This document shows positions 56,060-64,000 of a stretch of 64,000 nt of DNA, piece after piece (within the stretch, counting starts at the first letter, position 1; every line of letters begins with the position of its first letter). The notes under the pieces were generated by a model that was not told the DNA's origin, searched no databases, and saw nothing but the letters and a program-made list of their open reading frames with translations. Source of the stretch: an uncultured Bacteroidales bacterium (GTDB lineage: Bacteria > Bacteroidota > Bacteroidia > Bacteroidales > UBA932); assembly GCA_900321655.1 (NCBI GenBank), contig ONWU01000014.1:1-64000 (forward strand), given 5' to 3'. The translations under genes and the position numbers were made by a program.

Positions 56060-58017
56060 TGATACACATAGATCCCATCTATAATCCCCTGAACTTTCTC
56101 CGGGCATCCTTCTCCCGAAGACTCAATTTCGTGGTGGCCATCCTGGCCTCCGTCGTATTCTCCGTGGCGCTGGTCTTCCTCTTTGAACAGTCCCGCCAAA
56201 CCGTGCAGAACGAAGCGATGGACCACGCCACCCAGCTGCTGAACAACACGGCCCTCCGCGTGAACAACATCCTGGAGCAGGTGGAAGTGGCCACCGACAA
56301 CACCGGCTGGCTGGTCTCCCGCCACCTGGACGCTCCGGACTCCGCCTACGTCTATTCCCGCGCCATCGTGCAGAACAACGAGCAGGTAGCCGGCTGCTCC
56401 GTTTCCTTTGAACCGTATTATTACAGGGACAGAGGCCGATACTACTCCATCTACACCAAACGGGAGATGGGGCAGGTGATGACCAAGCAGGAAGGCAGCG
56501 AGTCCTACGAATACTTCTACATGGACTGGTACCAGCTGCCCAAACTGCTGGGCCATCCCGCCTGGACAGAGCCCTTCCTGGACGAAGACCGCGAAGAGGA
56601 AGCCGTCCAGGACAAGATGATCCTCTCCTACTGCAAGCCCATCCTGGACGAAAAGGGAACGTATGTGGGCACCATCGCCACAGACCTTTCCCTGCGCTGG
56701 CTTTCTGAAACCATCTCTGCCGTGAAGCCGTACCCCCATTCCTATAGTTTTATGATAGGGCTAGGCGGCACCTTCTTCGTCCATCCGGACCCGGACAAAC
56801 TCCTCTACCAGAGCATCTTCACGGAAACCCTGCTACAGGACAACCCGGAAAGGCTGGCCCTGGGCAAGGCGATGGTCTCCGGTGAAGAAGGGATGAGGCA
56901 GCTCATCCTGGACGGAGAGCTCTGCCACGTGTTCTACAAGCCCCTGGGAGAGACCGGCTTCAGCGCCGCCATCGTGTGCCCGGAAAGGGACATCTTCTAC
57001 GGCTACAACCGCCTCAGGAACGTGGTCATCCTCATTTTCATCCTGGGGATGCTCCTCATGCACATCATCCTCAGCGCCATCTTCCGCCGGGAGATCAGGC
57101 CCCTGAGCACCCTGGCCGAGCAGGCGGAAACCATCGCCGACGGCCACTTCGAACAGACGCTGCCCAACAACGGCCGCATAGACGAGATCGGCCGCCTGTG
57201 CCAGTCCTTCTCCGAGATGCAGCAGTCCCTGGTGACCTACATCGATGAGATCAAGAGCACATCGGCCGAAAAGGCCTCCATCGAAAGGGAGCTGTACGTG
57301 GCCCGGGACATCCAGATGAGTATGGTGCCCCGCATCTTCCCGCCTTTCCCGGACCGGGAAGACATAGACCTGTACGCCTCCATGACCCCCGCCAAGGAAG
57401 TGGGAGGAGACCTGTACGATTTCTTCGTGGAGAAGGACAGCCTGTATTTCTGCGTGGGTGACGTCTCCGGCAAGGGTGTTCCCGCCTCCCTGTTCATGGC
57501 CGTGACCAGGAACCTGTTCCGCGTCATCGCCCAGCAGGGCCAGAGCCCCGAGGAAATTGCCAACCAGATCAACCACGCCCTGTCGGCCGAAAACGACCAG
57601 GGCATGTTCGTGACCATGTTCATCGGCATGGTAGACCTCACTACCGGCCGGCTGGACTTCTGCAACTGCGGCCACAACCCGCCCGTGATCTGCGAGCCCG
57701 GAAGGAAGGCCTGCTTCCTGCCGATGCAGTATGTGAACACGGCCCTGGGCACCTGGGACGGCTTCGAATTCCAGGGAGAAAGCATCCCGGACATCCGGAA
57801 ATGGCAGATTCTCCTGTACACGGACGGCCTCAACGAAGCCGAAAACCCGAAGTATGAACTCTTTGGAAACGACCATCTGATAGAATTGATGAACGGGGTG
57901 TCCCAGATGACGGCCCAGGAAATCATCCAGATGCTGCAGGAAGAGGTGGAGAAGCACCGCAGCGGTGCCGCCCCCAACGACGACCTCACCCTGCTGAGCC
58001 TCTCCATCAAGGAATAA
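56059..58017 (+). CDS. Membrane sensor phosphatase: Cache-HAMP-PP2C (RsbU/SpoIIE type)
   Basis: 652 residues. A first membrane helix (~23-42), a large periplasmic sensor region of dCache type (ATDNTGWLVSRHL ... YVGTIATDLSLRWLSETI), a second membrane helix (~316-335), a HAMP domain (IRPLSTLAEQAETIADGHFEQTLP), a coiled coil, and a C-terminal PP2C phosphatase (YASMTPAKEVGGDLYDFF, VGDVSGKGVPASLFMA, NCGHNPPVI, YTDGLNEAEN, DDLTLLSL) with the metal-binding Asp residues. Such enzymes dephosphorylate anti-sigma antagonists; no STAS or anti-sigma gene is in the window. Confidence 0.9.
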   Translation: MIHIDPIYNPLNFLRASFSRRLNFVVAILASVVFSVALVFLFEQSRQTVQNEAMDHATQLLNNTALRVNNILEQVEVATDNTGWLVSRHLDAPDSAYVYSRAIVQNNEQVAGCSVSFEPYYYRDRGRYYSIYTKREMGQVMTKQEGSESYEYFYMDWYQLPKLLGHPAWTEPFLDEDREEEAVQDKMILSYCKPILDEKGTYVGTIATDLSLRWLSETISAVKPYPHSYSFMIGLGGTFFVHPDPDKLLYQSIFTETLLQDNPERLALGKAMVSGEEGMRQLILDGELCHVFYKPLGETGFSAAIVCPERDIFYGYNRLRNVVILIFILGMLLMHIILSAIFRREIRPLSTLAEQAETIADGHFEQTLPNNGRIDEIGRLCQSFSEMQQSLVTYIDEIKSTSAEKASIERELYVARDIQMSMVPRIFPPFPDREDIDLYASMTPAKEVGGDLYDFFVEKDSLYFCVGDVSGKGVPASLFMAVTRNLFRVIAQQGQSPEEIANQINHALSAENDQGMFVTMFIGMVDLTTGRLDFCNCGHNPPVICEPGRKACFLPMQYVNTALGTWDGFEFQGESIPDIRKWQILLYTDGLNEAENPKYELFGNDHLIELMNGVSQMTAQEIIQMLQEEVEKHRSGAAPNDDLTLLSLSIKE

Positions 58018-58036
58018 CACCTAAATTTTTACAGAT

Positions 58037-58900
58037 ATGAGACTGGACGGAAGACGTGAAAGCACGCATGTGGAAGACCGCAGAGGATTGAGCGGAAAAA
58101 CCGCAGGCCTGGGCATCGGTGGCGTGGCCATCGTGGCCATCATTACCCTGTTGATGGGAGGAGACCTGGGAGACGTAGTAAGGAATGTATCCCAATCCGG
58201 CGGCCTGGGCTCCCAGACGGTGAGCAGCTACGAACCCACCCCCGAGAACGAGGCCCTGGCCAAGTTCTCCCGCCAGATCCTGGCTTCTACGGAAGACATC
58301 TGGACACGCTATTTCGCAGACAACGGGCTGGGAACCTACAAAGCCCCCACCCTGGTGCTCTACACCGGCAGCACCTCCACTTCCTGCGGACAGGGCCAGG
58401 CAGCCATGGGTCCCTTCTACTGCAGTGCCGATGAGAACCTGTACATAGACCTCTCCTTCTTCTCCAGCATGCGGCAGCAGCTGGGGGCCGACGGAGACTT
58501 CGCCTACGCGTACGTCATCGCCCACGAGGTAGGCCATCACGTGCAGCACCTGCTGGGTACGCTGGACCAGGCCCACCAGCAGATGGCCCGGATGTCCAAG
58601 GCCGATGCCAACCGGATGAGCGTCCGCATCGAGCTCCAGGCAGACTTCTACGCCGGCATGTGGGGCCACTACGAGAGCGCCTTCTTCGGTTCCCTGGAAG
58701 ACGGAGACCTGGAGGAAGCCATCCGCTGCGCTTCCGTGATCGGGGACGATTATCTCCAGAAGAAAGCCCAGGGCTATGCCGTGGAAGAGTCCTTCACGCA
58801 CGGCACCGCCCAGCAGCGCATGCGCTGGCTCAAAAAGGGATTGTCCACCGGAGACATCCGCCAGGGCAATACCTTCCAGCTGTCCGACAGCCAGCTCTAG
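58037..58900 (+). CDS. ypfJ: Neutral zinc metallopeptidase, YpfJ family
   Basis: 287 residues with one N-terminal membrane helix (residues ~24-41). The zinc motif HEVGHH is seen in YVIAHEVGHHVQHLLG, with the third ligand region IELQADFYAGMWGHY. The N-terminal motif MRLDGRRESTHVEDRRG is typical. Function of the family is not established. It follows the PP2C gene after 19 bases and may be in the same operon. Its stop codon overlaps the stop of the AraC gene on the other strand (CTAG). Confidence 0.9.
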   Translation: MRLDGRRESTHVEDRRGLSGKTAGLGIGGVAIVAIITLLMGGDLGDVVRNVSQSGGLGSQTVSSYEPTPENEALAKFSRQILASTEDIWTRYFADNGLGTYKAPTLVLYTGSTSTSCGQGQAAMGPFYCSADENLYIDLSFFSSMRQQLGADGDFAYAYVIAHEVGHHVQHLLGTLDQAHQQMARMSKADANRMSVRIELQADFYAGMWGHYESAFFGSLEDGDLEEAIRCASVIGDDYLQKKAQGYAVEESFTHGTAQQRMRWLKKGLSTGDIRQGNTFQLSDSQL

Positions 58901-59829
58901 CCTTTCCGGTATTCGGAAGGGGTGAGGCCCGTGTGGGCCTTGAAGAATTTGTAAAAGACGCTCTGGTTGGGAAAATGCAGGGCGTAGACAATTTCCTTGA
59001 TGGTTTTGTCGGAATACTTGAGCATATTCTTCGCTTCCAGAATCACAAAGGAATCTATCCAGGCGGGCGCACTGCGCCCGCTTGCCTGTTTAACCAGCCG
59101 GGAAAGATACTTGGGCGTAAGGCAGAGCTTGTCTGCATAGAAGGCCATTCCCCTTTCCGTGCAGTGGTACTCCGTGACCAGGGCCATAAAACGCTCGAAG
59201 AGCTGCTTCACGCGGGCGGTGGAGGTGGGGTCGGCCTCCCGGGCCATAACTATCCGGCGGGTCCAGATGTCCATCGTCCCATAGGTGAAGGAGGTGACAA
59301 GGGCCCCCAGGATCTCCTTTTTATTGCGCATCGGGCTCCGCAGAAGGTCCCGCGACAGGTTGAAATACTGCTCGGCCATCTGCATCTCCTGCTCCGTGAG
59401 GGTGATGCAGGGGTTGTTCCACAGACTGACGCTTTCCTGCACCACTTTGTTGAAATCGAAGTGGATGCCGCTCATAAACTCCTTGGAAGCCAGCACGAAG
59501 TAAAGCTCCGCATCTCCGATGTGGTCCTCGTCATAGGCCGACAGCTTGATGATGTTGCCCGGCACGTTGATGAGGAAGGAGTTGGGCCTGACCTCGTAGG
59601 TATCCAAGTTAAGGTCTATCTGAAAATGCCCGCGGCGAAGGAAAAAGATGATGTATCCGTCAAAGCGCACGGGGTACTTGAGCATATTCAGGATGGCCTC
59701 ACTCTTTTCCACCCTCTTTCCGCTCACTTCTCCCAGGATGAGGTCTGTACCCAGGGCATACTCGTCTATCACCGGCGCCAGCGAAAGGATGCGCCGGATG
59801 TCTATGGTTTGCAGTTGATCGATTTCCAT
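58897..59829 (-). CDS. AraC-family transcriptional regulator
   Basis: 310 residues from MEIDQLQTIDIRRIL. N-terminal cupin-like sensor region (residues ~20-170) and C-terminal AraC DNA-binding domain (YADKLCLTPKYLSRLVKQ ... EIVYALHFPNQSVFYKFFKAHTGLTPSEYR). The start at 59829 is supported by a TACCTTTG -7 box at 59855-59848; an upstream in-frame start would include the promoter. Divergent from the export operon and likely its regulator. Confidence 0.88.
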   Translation of the reverse strand: MEIDQLQTIDIRRILSLAPVIDEYALGTDLILGEVSGKRVEKSEAILNMLKYPVRFDGYIIFFLRRGHFQIDLNLDTYEVRPNSFLINVPGNIIKLSAYDEDHIGDAELYFVLASKEFMSGIHFDFNKVVQESVSLWNNPCITLTEQEMQMAEQYFNLSRDLLRSPMRNKKEILGALVTSFTYGTMDIWTRRIVMAREADPTSTARVKQLFERFMALVTEYHCTERGMAFYADKLCLTPKYLSRLVKQASGRSAPAWIDSFVILEAKNMLKYSDKTIKEIVYALHFPNQSVFYKFFKAHTGLTPSEYRKG

Positions 59830-59914
59830 CCTTTTGCAATTTTCCAACAAAGGTAGAGATTTTTTCTGAAAATTTGCAATTTTTCGCATTTTTCGACCAA
59901 AAGGACAATTTCTT

Positions 59915-59958
59915 GGCCATTTTGCTTCCTATTTAATTTCAAAATGGCCGTAATTTTG
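59915..59958 (+). promoter_or_regulatory. Operator-like dyad and -7 box of the export operon
   Basis: GGCCATTTTG (59915-59924) is perfectly mirrored by CAAAATGGCC (59940-59949) around 15 bases. The -7 box TAATTTTG (59951-59958) starts one base after it. A protein bound here would cover the -33 region, fitting control by the divergent AraC regulator. Confidence 0.6.
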
Positions 59959-60019
59959 CACCCGCAAACCGCGCCTTTCCAAAAAGGCAAATAAGACAAA
60001 ATGACAAAAAAACGATAGT

Positions 60020-61534
60020 ATGAAAAAATTAACACTGCTTGTATGCCTCTCCCTCTGCTCCATCGGCCTGATGGCCCAGGAAGAGAATCCCGCCTACTAC
60101 GGCCAGGCCCTCACCCTGGGAGACTGCCGCCAGATGGCCGTCGAATGGAGCAAAGCCCTCCAGCAGGCCCGCACCCGGGAGGAGATGGCCGGTTACGACC
60201 GCAAGGTGGCCCTCTCCTACTATTTCCCCAAAGTGACGGCGGCCGGTACCTATCTGTATAACAACCGGGACGTGGCCCTGGTGAGCAGCGAGCAGAGCGC
60301 CCGGCTGCAGAATATGGGAACCTCGCTGGAGAACGCCCTCTGGGACGAAGCCAACCGCCAGGTGAACCTCATCGAGAACCAGTATGTGAGGGAGATTGCC
60401 AAGACCGCCGTGCAGAAGATGTACGAGAACCCCAACCGCACGGACATCGCTACGCCGGTGAACGCCATCGGCGAGGAAATTGACAAGGCCCTGCATCCGG
60501 ACATGCATCACCTCCTGGGCGGCACCGTGATGGTGGAGCAGCCCATCTTCGCCGGAGGTAAGATCATCTATTCCAATCAGATGGCTTCCCTGGCGAAGGA
60601 TCTTTCCGAGAGCCAGTACGAGATGAAGGAGGCCGAAATCCTGCTGGATGTAGACCAGGCCTACTGGCAGATCATCTCCATCGCCAACAAGAAAAAGCTG
60701 GCCGAGAGCTACTCGGACCTGCTGCACCAGATCCAGAAGGATGTGGAAAGCGCCGTATCGGCCGGTGTCTCCACCGAAGCGGACGTGCTGCAGGTGAAGG
60801 TGAAGGCCAACGAGGCCGACATGATGCTCACCAAAGCCTCCAACGGCCTCACCCTGTCCAAGATGCTGCTGTGCCAGCGTATCGGCCTGCCGCTGAACAC
60901 CCCCATCGTCCTGGCCGACGAAAACCTGGAGGTGATCCCCGTGCCCGGAAAACCCGCCTACAAGAGCCTGGAGGACATCTACGCCTCCCGTCCGGAGACC
61001 CGCAGCCTCAGCCTCGCCACCAAAATTTACGACAAGAAGGCGAAGGTGGCAAGGGCCGATTACCTGCCCACGGTGGCCGCCATCGCCGCCTATACCGTGA
61101 ACAATCCCAACCTCTACAACGGCTTCCAGAACAATTGGCAGGGCGGCAACCTCACCGCCGGCGTGCTGGTGAAAATTCCCATTTTCCACGCCGGAGAAGG
61201 CTATTTCAAATACCAGAAAGCCAAGGCCGAAAAGAAACTCTACCAGCAGCAACTCTCCGACGCCCGCGAGCTGATCGAGCTGCAGGTGACCCAGCAGCGC
61301 AAGCTCTTCGACGAGGCCGGGGAGAAGCTGCAGATGGCTTCCTCCAACGTGGATGCGGCCGAGGAGAACCTCCGCAGCGCCACCCTGGGCTTCGAGGCGG
61401 GCGTGATTCCCACCAACACCGTGCTGGCCGCCCACACGGCCTGGCTCAGCGCCCACAGCGAACTCATTGATGCCGGGATAGAGCTGCAGATGGCTGCCGC
61501 CTCCCTGAAAAAAGCCGAAGGAAACAACAACTAA
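60020..61534 (+). CDS. TolC-family outer-membrane efflux protein
   Basis: 504 residues with a signal peptide (MKKLTLLVCLSLCSIGLMAQ). Two OEP repeats of long helices with beta-barrel segments, including YYFPKVTAAGTYLYNNRD and KVARADYLPTVAAIAAYTVNNPN. It would form the outer channel for the HlyD and ABC-2 proteins encoded next, 11 bases downstream. Export substrate unknown. Confidence 0.9.
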   Translation: MKKLTLLVCLSLCSIGLMAQEENPAYYGQALTLGDCRQMAVEWSKALQQARTREEMAGYDRKVALSYYFPKVTAAGTYLYNNRDVALVSSEQSARLQNMGTSLENALWDEANRQVNLIENQYVREIAKTAVQKMYENPNRTDIATPVNAIGEEIDKALHPDMHHLLGGTVMVEQPIFAGGKIIYSNQMASLAKDLSESQYEMKEAEILLDVDQAYWQIISIANKKKLAESYSDLLHQIQKDVESAVSAGVSTEADVLQVKVKANEADMMLTKASNGLTLSKMLLCQRIGLPLNTPIVLADENLEVIPVPGKPAYKSLEDIYASRPETRSLSLATKIYDKKAKVARADYLPTVAAIAAYTVNNPNLYNGFQNNWQGGNLTAGVLVKIPIFHAGEGYFKYQKAKAEKKLYQQQLSDARELIELQVTQQRKLFDEAGEKLQMASSNVDAAEENLRSATLGFEAGVIPTNTVLAAHTAWLSAHSELIDAGIELQMAAASLKKAEGNNN

Positions 61535-61545
61535 ACGACAGACTT

Positions 61546-62535
61546 ATGAAAACCTCGAAAAACTATAATCTTCTCATTGGGGTGGCGGCCCTCGTCGCCA
61601 TCGTCCTCACCATCTCTGTTGTGGGATACATCGTTTCGCGCCCCCAGCCCGTCGTGATCCAGGGAGAGGCCGAGGCCACCGAATACCGCATCTCCGGCAA
61701 GGTGCCCGGCCGAATTGAAGAGTTCCGCGGCACGGAAGGCCAGAAGGTGAAAAAAGGCGACACCCTCGTCATCATCGACTCTCCGGAGATCCGCGCCAAG
61801 ATGGCCGAAGCCAAAGCCGCCAAGACCGCCGCGGAGGCCCAGAAGAACAAGGCCATGAACGGCGCCCGCCGCGAGCAGATTACCGGGGCCTACGAAATGT
61901 GGCAGAAAGCCCTGGTGGGAGAAGACGTGATGCGGAAATCCTACGAGAGAATGGTGAAGCTGCACGACGAGAAAGTGGTCTCGGACCAGAAATTCGATGA
62001 GGTGGAGGCCCAGTATCACGCGGCCGTAGCCACCGCCAAGGCCGCCAAGAGCCAGTACGACATGGCCGTGAAGGGCGCCCGTCAGGAAGACAAGGACGCC
62101 GCCGTGGCCCTGGTGGAAAGGGCCAGCGCCGCCGTGGATCTGGTGAATTCCTACCGGGACGAGATCCGTCTCACCTCCCCTTCGGACGGCATCATTGCCG
62201 ACATCTACCCCAAGGTGGGAGAACTGGTGGGCCAGGGCTCCCCTATCATGACCATCCAGGACCTGGATGACATGTGGTTCACCTTCAATGTGCGGGAAGA
62301 CCGCCTGGAGGGTCTCCGGAGCGGAGACCACATCCTTCTCACGGTGCCCGCCCTGGGGAACCGGGAAGTACAGGCCACCGTCTATTATCTTTCGGCCCGC
62401 GAATCCTACGCCACCTGGAAGGCCACCCGCGAAATCGGGGAATTTGACACGCGCACCTTCGAAGTGCGGGCCCGGCCGGACTACTCCGTGGAGGGCCTTC
62501 GCCCAGGCATGAGCGTGATCCTCAAGCGCAAGTAA
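61546..62535 (+). CDS. HlyD-family membrane fusion protein
   Basis: 329 residues with an N-terminal membrane helix (residues ~9-28). A split lipoyl-like domain (EATEYRISGKVPGRIEEFRGTEGQKVKKGDTLVIIDSPE ... IRLTSPSDGIIADIYPKVGELVGQGSPIMTI) surrounds a helical hairpin, followed by a beta-barrel domain. YbhG/EmrA-like. It links the ABC-2 permeases to the TolC protein. Confidence 0.9.
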   Translation: MKTSKNYNLLIGVAALVAIVLTISVVGYIVSRPQPVVIQGEAEATEYRISGKVPGRIEEFRGTEGQKVKKGDTLVIIDSPEIRAKMAEAKAAKTAAEAQKNKAMNGARREQITGAYEMWQKALVGEDVMRKSYERMVKLHDEKVVSDQKFDEVEAQYHAAVATAKAAKSQYDMAVKGARQEDKDAAVALVERASAAVDLVNSYRDEIRLTSPSDGIIADIYPKVGELVGQGSPIMTIQDLDDMWFTFNVREDRLEGLRSGDHILLTVPALGNREVQATVYYLSARESYATWKATREIGEFDTRTFEVRARPDYSVEGLRPGMSVILKRK

Positions 62536-62538
62536 ACG

Positions 62539-63699
62539 ATGAAAGACATCCTTAAGGTTATCCGGAGGGAACTGGGCATCATCCGAAAGCGCCCGGTGTA
62601 CATCCTGGCTTCGGTGGGGGTGCTGCTGGTGAATGCCATCTTCTACATCTCCCTGATGCGGGACGGCCTGCCGCACGACCTTCCCATCGGCCTGGTAGAC
62701 CTGGACCAAAGCTCCACCTCCCGGGCCCTTGCCCAGCAGCTGGACGCCACGCAGCTGGGGAAAGTGATCTATTACGATGACTTTCACCGGGCCCGGCAGG
62801 ATATGGAAACCGGCCGTCTCACCTCCTATCTGGTGATTCCGGAAGGCTTCAATGCCGATATCCAGGCCCAGCGGCAGCCGCACATCGCCTATTACGTGAA
62901 CTCCCTCTATTTTGTGGGAGGAGCGCTGGCGTACAAGGATATCCTGACGATGGTGAACCTCACCAGCGGAGCGGTGCAGCGGCAGGTGCTGCGGATGAAG
63001 GGCGTGAACGAGAGGGAGATCATGAACCGCATCCAGCCCATCGTGCTGGACCAGCACCAGATTGGAAACCCCGCCACCAATTACGGGGTGTACCTGAACG
63101 GCGTGCTGCTCCCGGGCATCCTGGAGATGATTGTGATCCTGATCACGGTGTACGCCCTGGGATCCGAGATGAAATACGGAACCTCCCGGCATCTTCTGAA
63201 GATAGCCGGCGGCTCCTTCGAGAAGGCGCTGCTGGGGAAGATGGTTCCCTATGCCTTCATCTTCACGGTGCTGGGCATCACGCTGGAGCTGCTGCTGTTC
63301 CACTGGCTGAAGTACCCGCTGAAGGGGTCCCTGTGGTGGATGTTCCTGGATATTCTCCTGCTGGTGACGGCCTCCGAGGCCCTGGCGGTCTTTATCGTGG
63401 AACTGTTCCCGGTGCTCCGCATTGCCATCAGTATCGGCGCCATCGTGAGCGTTCTGGGCATTTCCCTGGCCGGTTTTACCTTCCCGGTGGAAGGGATGCC
63501 GCCCTACATCCAGGGCTTCAGCGCCATCTTCCCGCTTCGGCACTATTATCTTTTCCACGTACAGGAGACCATCTGGGGCAGCGGTTTTGCCGGCTGGTGG
63601 CAGGAGGTGGTGCACCTGCTGCTGTTCCTCTTCCTCCCTCCGGTTTTCTTCCGGCGCCTGAAGAGCGCCTATTTCTTGCAAGACTATGAAAGGAATTAG
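62539..63699 (+). CDS. ABC-2 type permease
   Basis: 386 residues: one N-terminal membrane helix, a large extracytoplasmic domain (PIGLVDLDQSSTSRALAQQLDATQ), then five membrane helices in the C-terminal half, ending LPPVFFRRLKSAYF. The layout is that of YhhJ/YbhR exporters of drugs or glycolipids. No ATPase gene has appeared yet; it may lie beyond the window or the pair may work with another ATPase. It overlaps the next gene by 14 bases. Confidence 0.87.
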   Translation: MKDILKVIRRELGIIRKRPVYILASVGVLLVNAIFYISLMRDGLPHDLPIGLVDLDQSSTSRALAQQLDATQLGKVIYYDDFHRARQDMETGRLTSYLVIPEGFNADIQAQRQPHIAYYVNSLYFVGGALAYKDILTMVNLTSGAVQRQVLRMKGVNEREIMNRIQPIVLDQHQIGNPATNYGVYLNGVLLPGILEMIVILITVYALGSEMKYGTSRHLLKIAGGSFEKALLGKMVPYAFIFTVLGITLELLLFHWLKYPLKGSLWWMFLDILLLVTASEALAVFIVELFPVLRIAISIGAIVSVLGISLAGFTFPVEGMPPYIQGFSAIFPLRHYYLFHVQETIWGSGFAGWWQEVVHLLLFLFLPPVFFRRLKSAYFLQDYERN

Positions 63700-64000
63700 C
63701 TATCTGGGAACCTGGGTACACGACTGGTACCGCATCTTCGTGAACGAGCTCAAGCTCATCTTCACGGACGCGGGCGTGCTCATCATCTTCTTCGTGGGCG
63801 GCCTGCTGTACCCGGTTCTGTACAACCTTATCTATATGAACGGCACGGTGGACGAGATGCCCGTCGCCGTGGTGGACCACTCCGGCGGCTCCTTCAGCCG
63901 GAGGTACCTGCAGAAGGTGGATGCCACGCGGGAGTGCGAGATCCTCACCTACTGCGCCTCGCTGGAGGAAGCCAAAGGGCTGATGCAGAAAGGCCTCGTG
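63686..64000 (+). CDS. ABC-2 type permease, second copy (5' part; runs off the window)
   Basis: The visible 105 residues start MKGISYLGTWVHDWYRIFVN, include a membrane helix (VLIIFFVGGLLYPVLYNLIY) and the same extracytoplasmic start as the preceding permease (MPVAVVDHSGGSFSRRYLQKVDATRE). The frame is open to the last base. The pair probably forms a heterodimeric channel. Confidence 0.85.
   Translation, partial: MKGISYLGTWVHDWYRIFVNELKLIFTDAGVLIIFFVGGLLYPVLYNLIYMNGTVDEMPVAVVDHSGGSFSRRYLQKVDATRECEILTYCASLEEAKGLMQKGLV

Noticed and set aside
61531..63681. Long minus-strand frame (about 716 codons) opposite the HlyD and ABC-2 genes
   Set aside because: Antisense shadow of two well-supported export genes; no recognisable motif.
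1..64000. Insertion sequences, integrases, rRNA genes, prophage structural genes or riboswitches
   Set aside because: I looked for transposase/integrase motifs, rRNA segments and known riboswitch cores and found none; only one tRNA is present.

Overview
The window is chromosomal DNA from a GC-rich member of the Bacteroidales (Bacteroidota), possibly a Rikenellaceae- or Cryptobacteroides-like lineage; the family assignment is inference. The evidence is the Bacteroidota-type promoters (a -7 box TAnnTTTG, sometimes with TTG or TTTG 19-20 bases upstream), the lack of Shine-Dalgarno sequences, the Bacteroidota order of division genes, a Bacteroidales-style lipoprotein with a small leader gene, and glycan-related lipoproteins (GH76, GH43, GHL10, ThuA).

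Layout. 1-5.9 kb: leftward housekeeping genes upp and radC, then a four-gene operon (LEA14-like lipoprotein, SPOR protein, rpoN, carboxyltransferase). 6-22.5 kb: rightward miaB and a complete, tightly overlapped dcw cluster (mraZ, rsmH, ftsL-like, ftsI, murE, mraY, murD, ftsW, murG, murC, ftsQ, ftsA, ftsZ), preceded by four TGGAA boxes at exact 10-bp period that look like MraZ operators. 22.5-29.8 kb: gltX, the convergent rpiB-truB pair (truB carries an in-frame 129-bp palindromic insertion), a GHL10 lipoprotein, rpsO and pnp. 29.8-33.3 kb: a three-gene peptidoglycan-peptide cluster (Ntn hydrolase, NlpC/P60, Tat-exported dipeptide epimerase) and tRNA-Ser(CGA).

33.4-46 kb is an accessory region. 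It holds GH76, DUF6440, proC and Nudix genes separated by several families of short repeats, then a scrapyard of duplicated and truncated gene ends, a DUF4143-type ATPase behind two 16-bp palindromes, a truncated DUF1016 gene, a small-protein/PD-(D/E)XK nuclease pair, and a leftward operon of PD-(D/E)XK protein, DUF2075 helicase, MazG and a second nuclease-helicase. The last two are the best candidates for uncharacterised toxin or defence systems. Parts of this stretch are visibly AT-richer than the flanking chromosome.

46-64 kb: an IMPase-family phosphatase, an AraC/TPR regulator, a large repeat lipoprotein with its 50-residue leader gene, ridA, ThuA, pgeF, GH43, a periplasmic binding protein fused by operon to a membrane PP2C phosphatase (no transporter genes beside it), a YpfJ-type metallopeptidase, and an AraC regulator divergent from a TolC-HlyD-ABC-2 export operon that runs off the right end.
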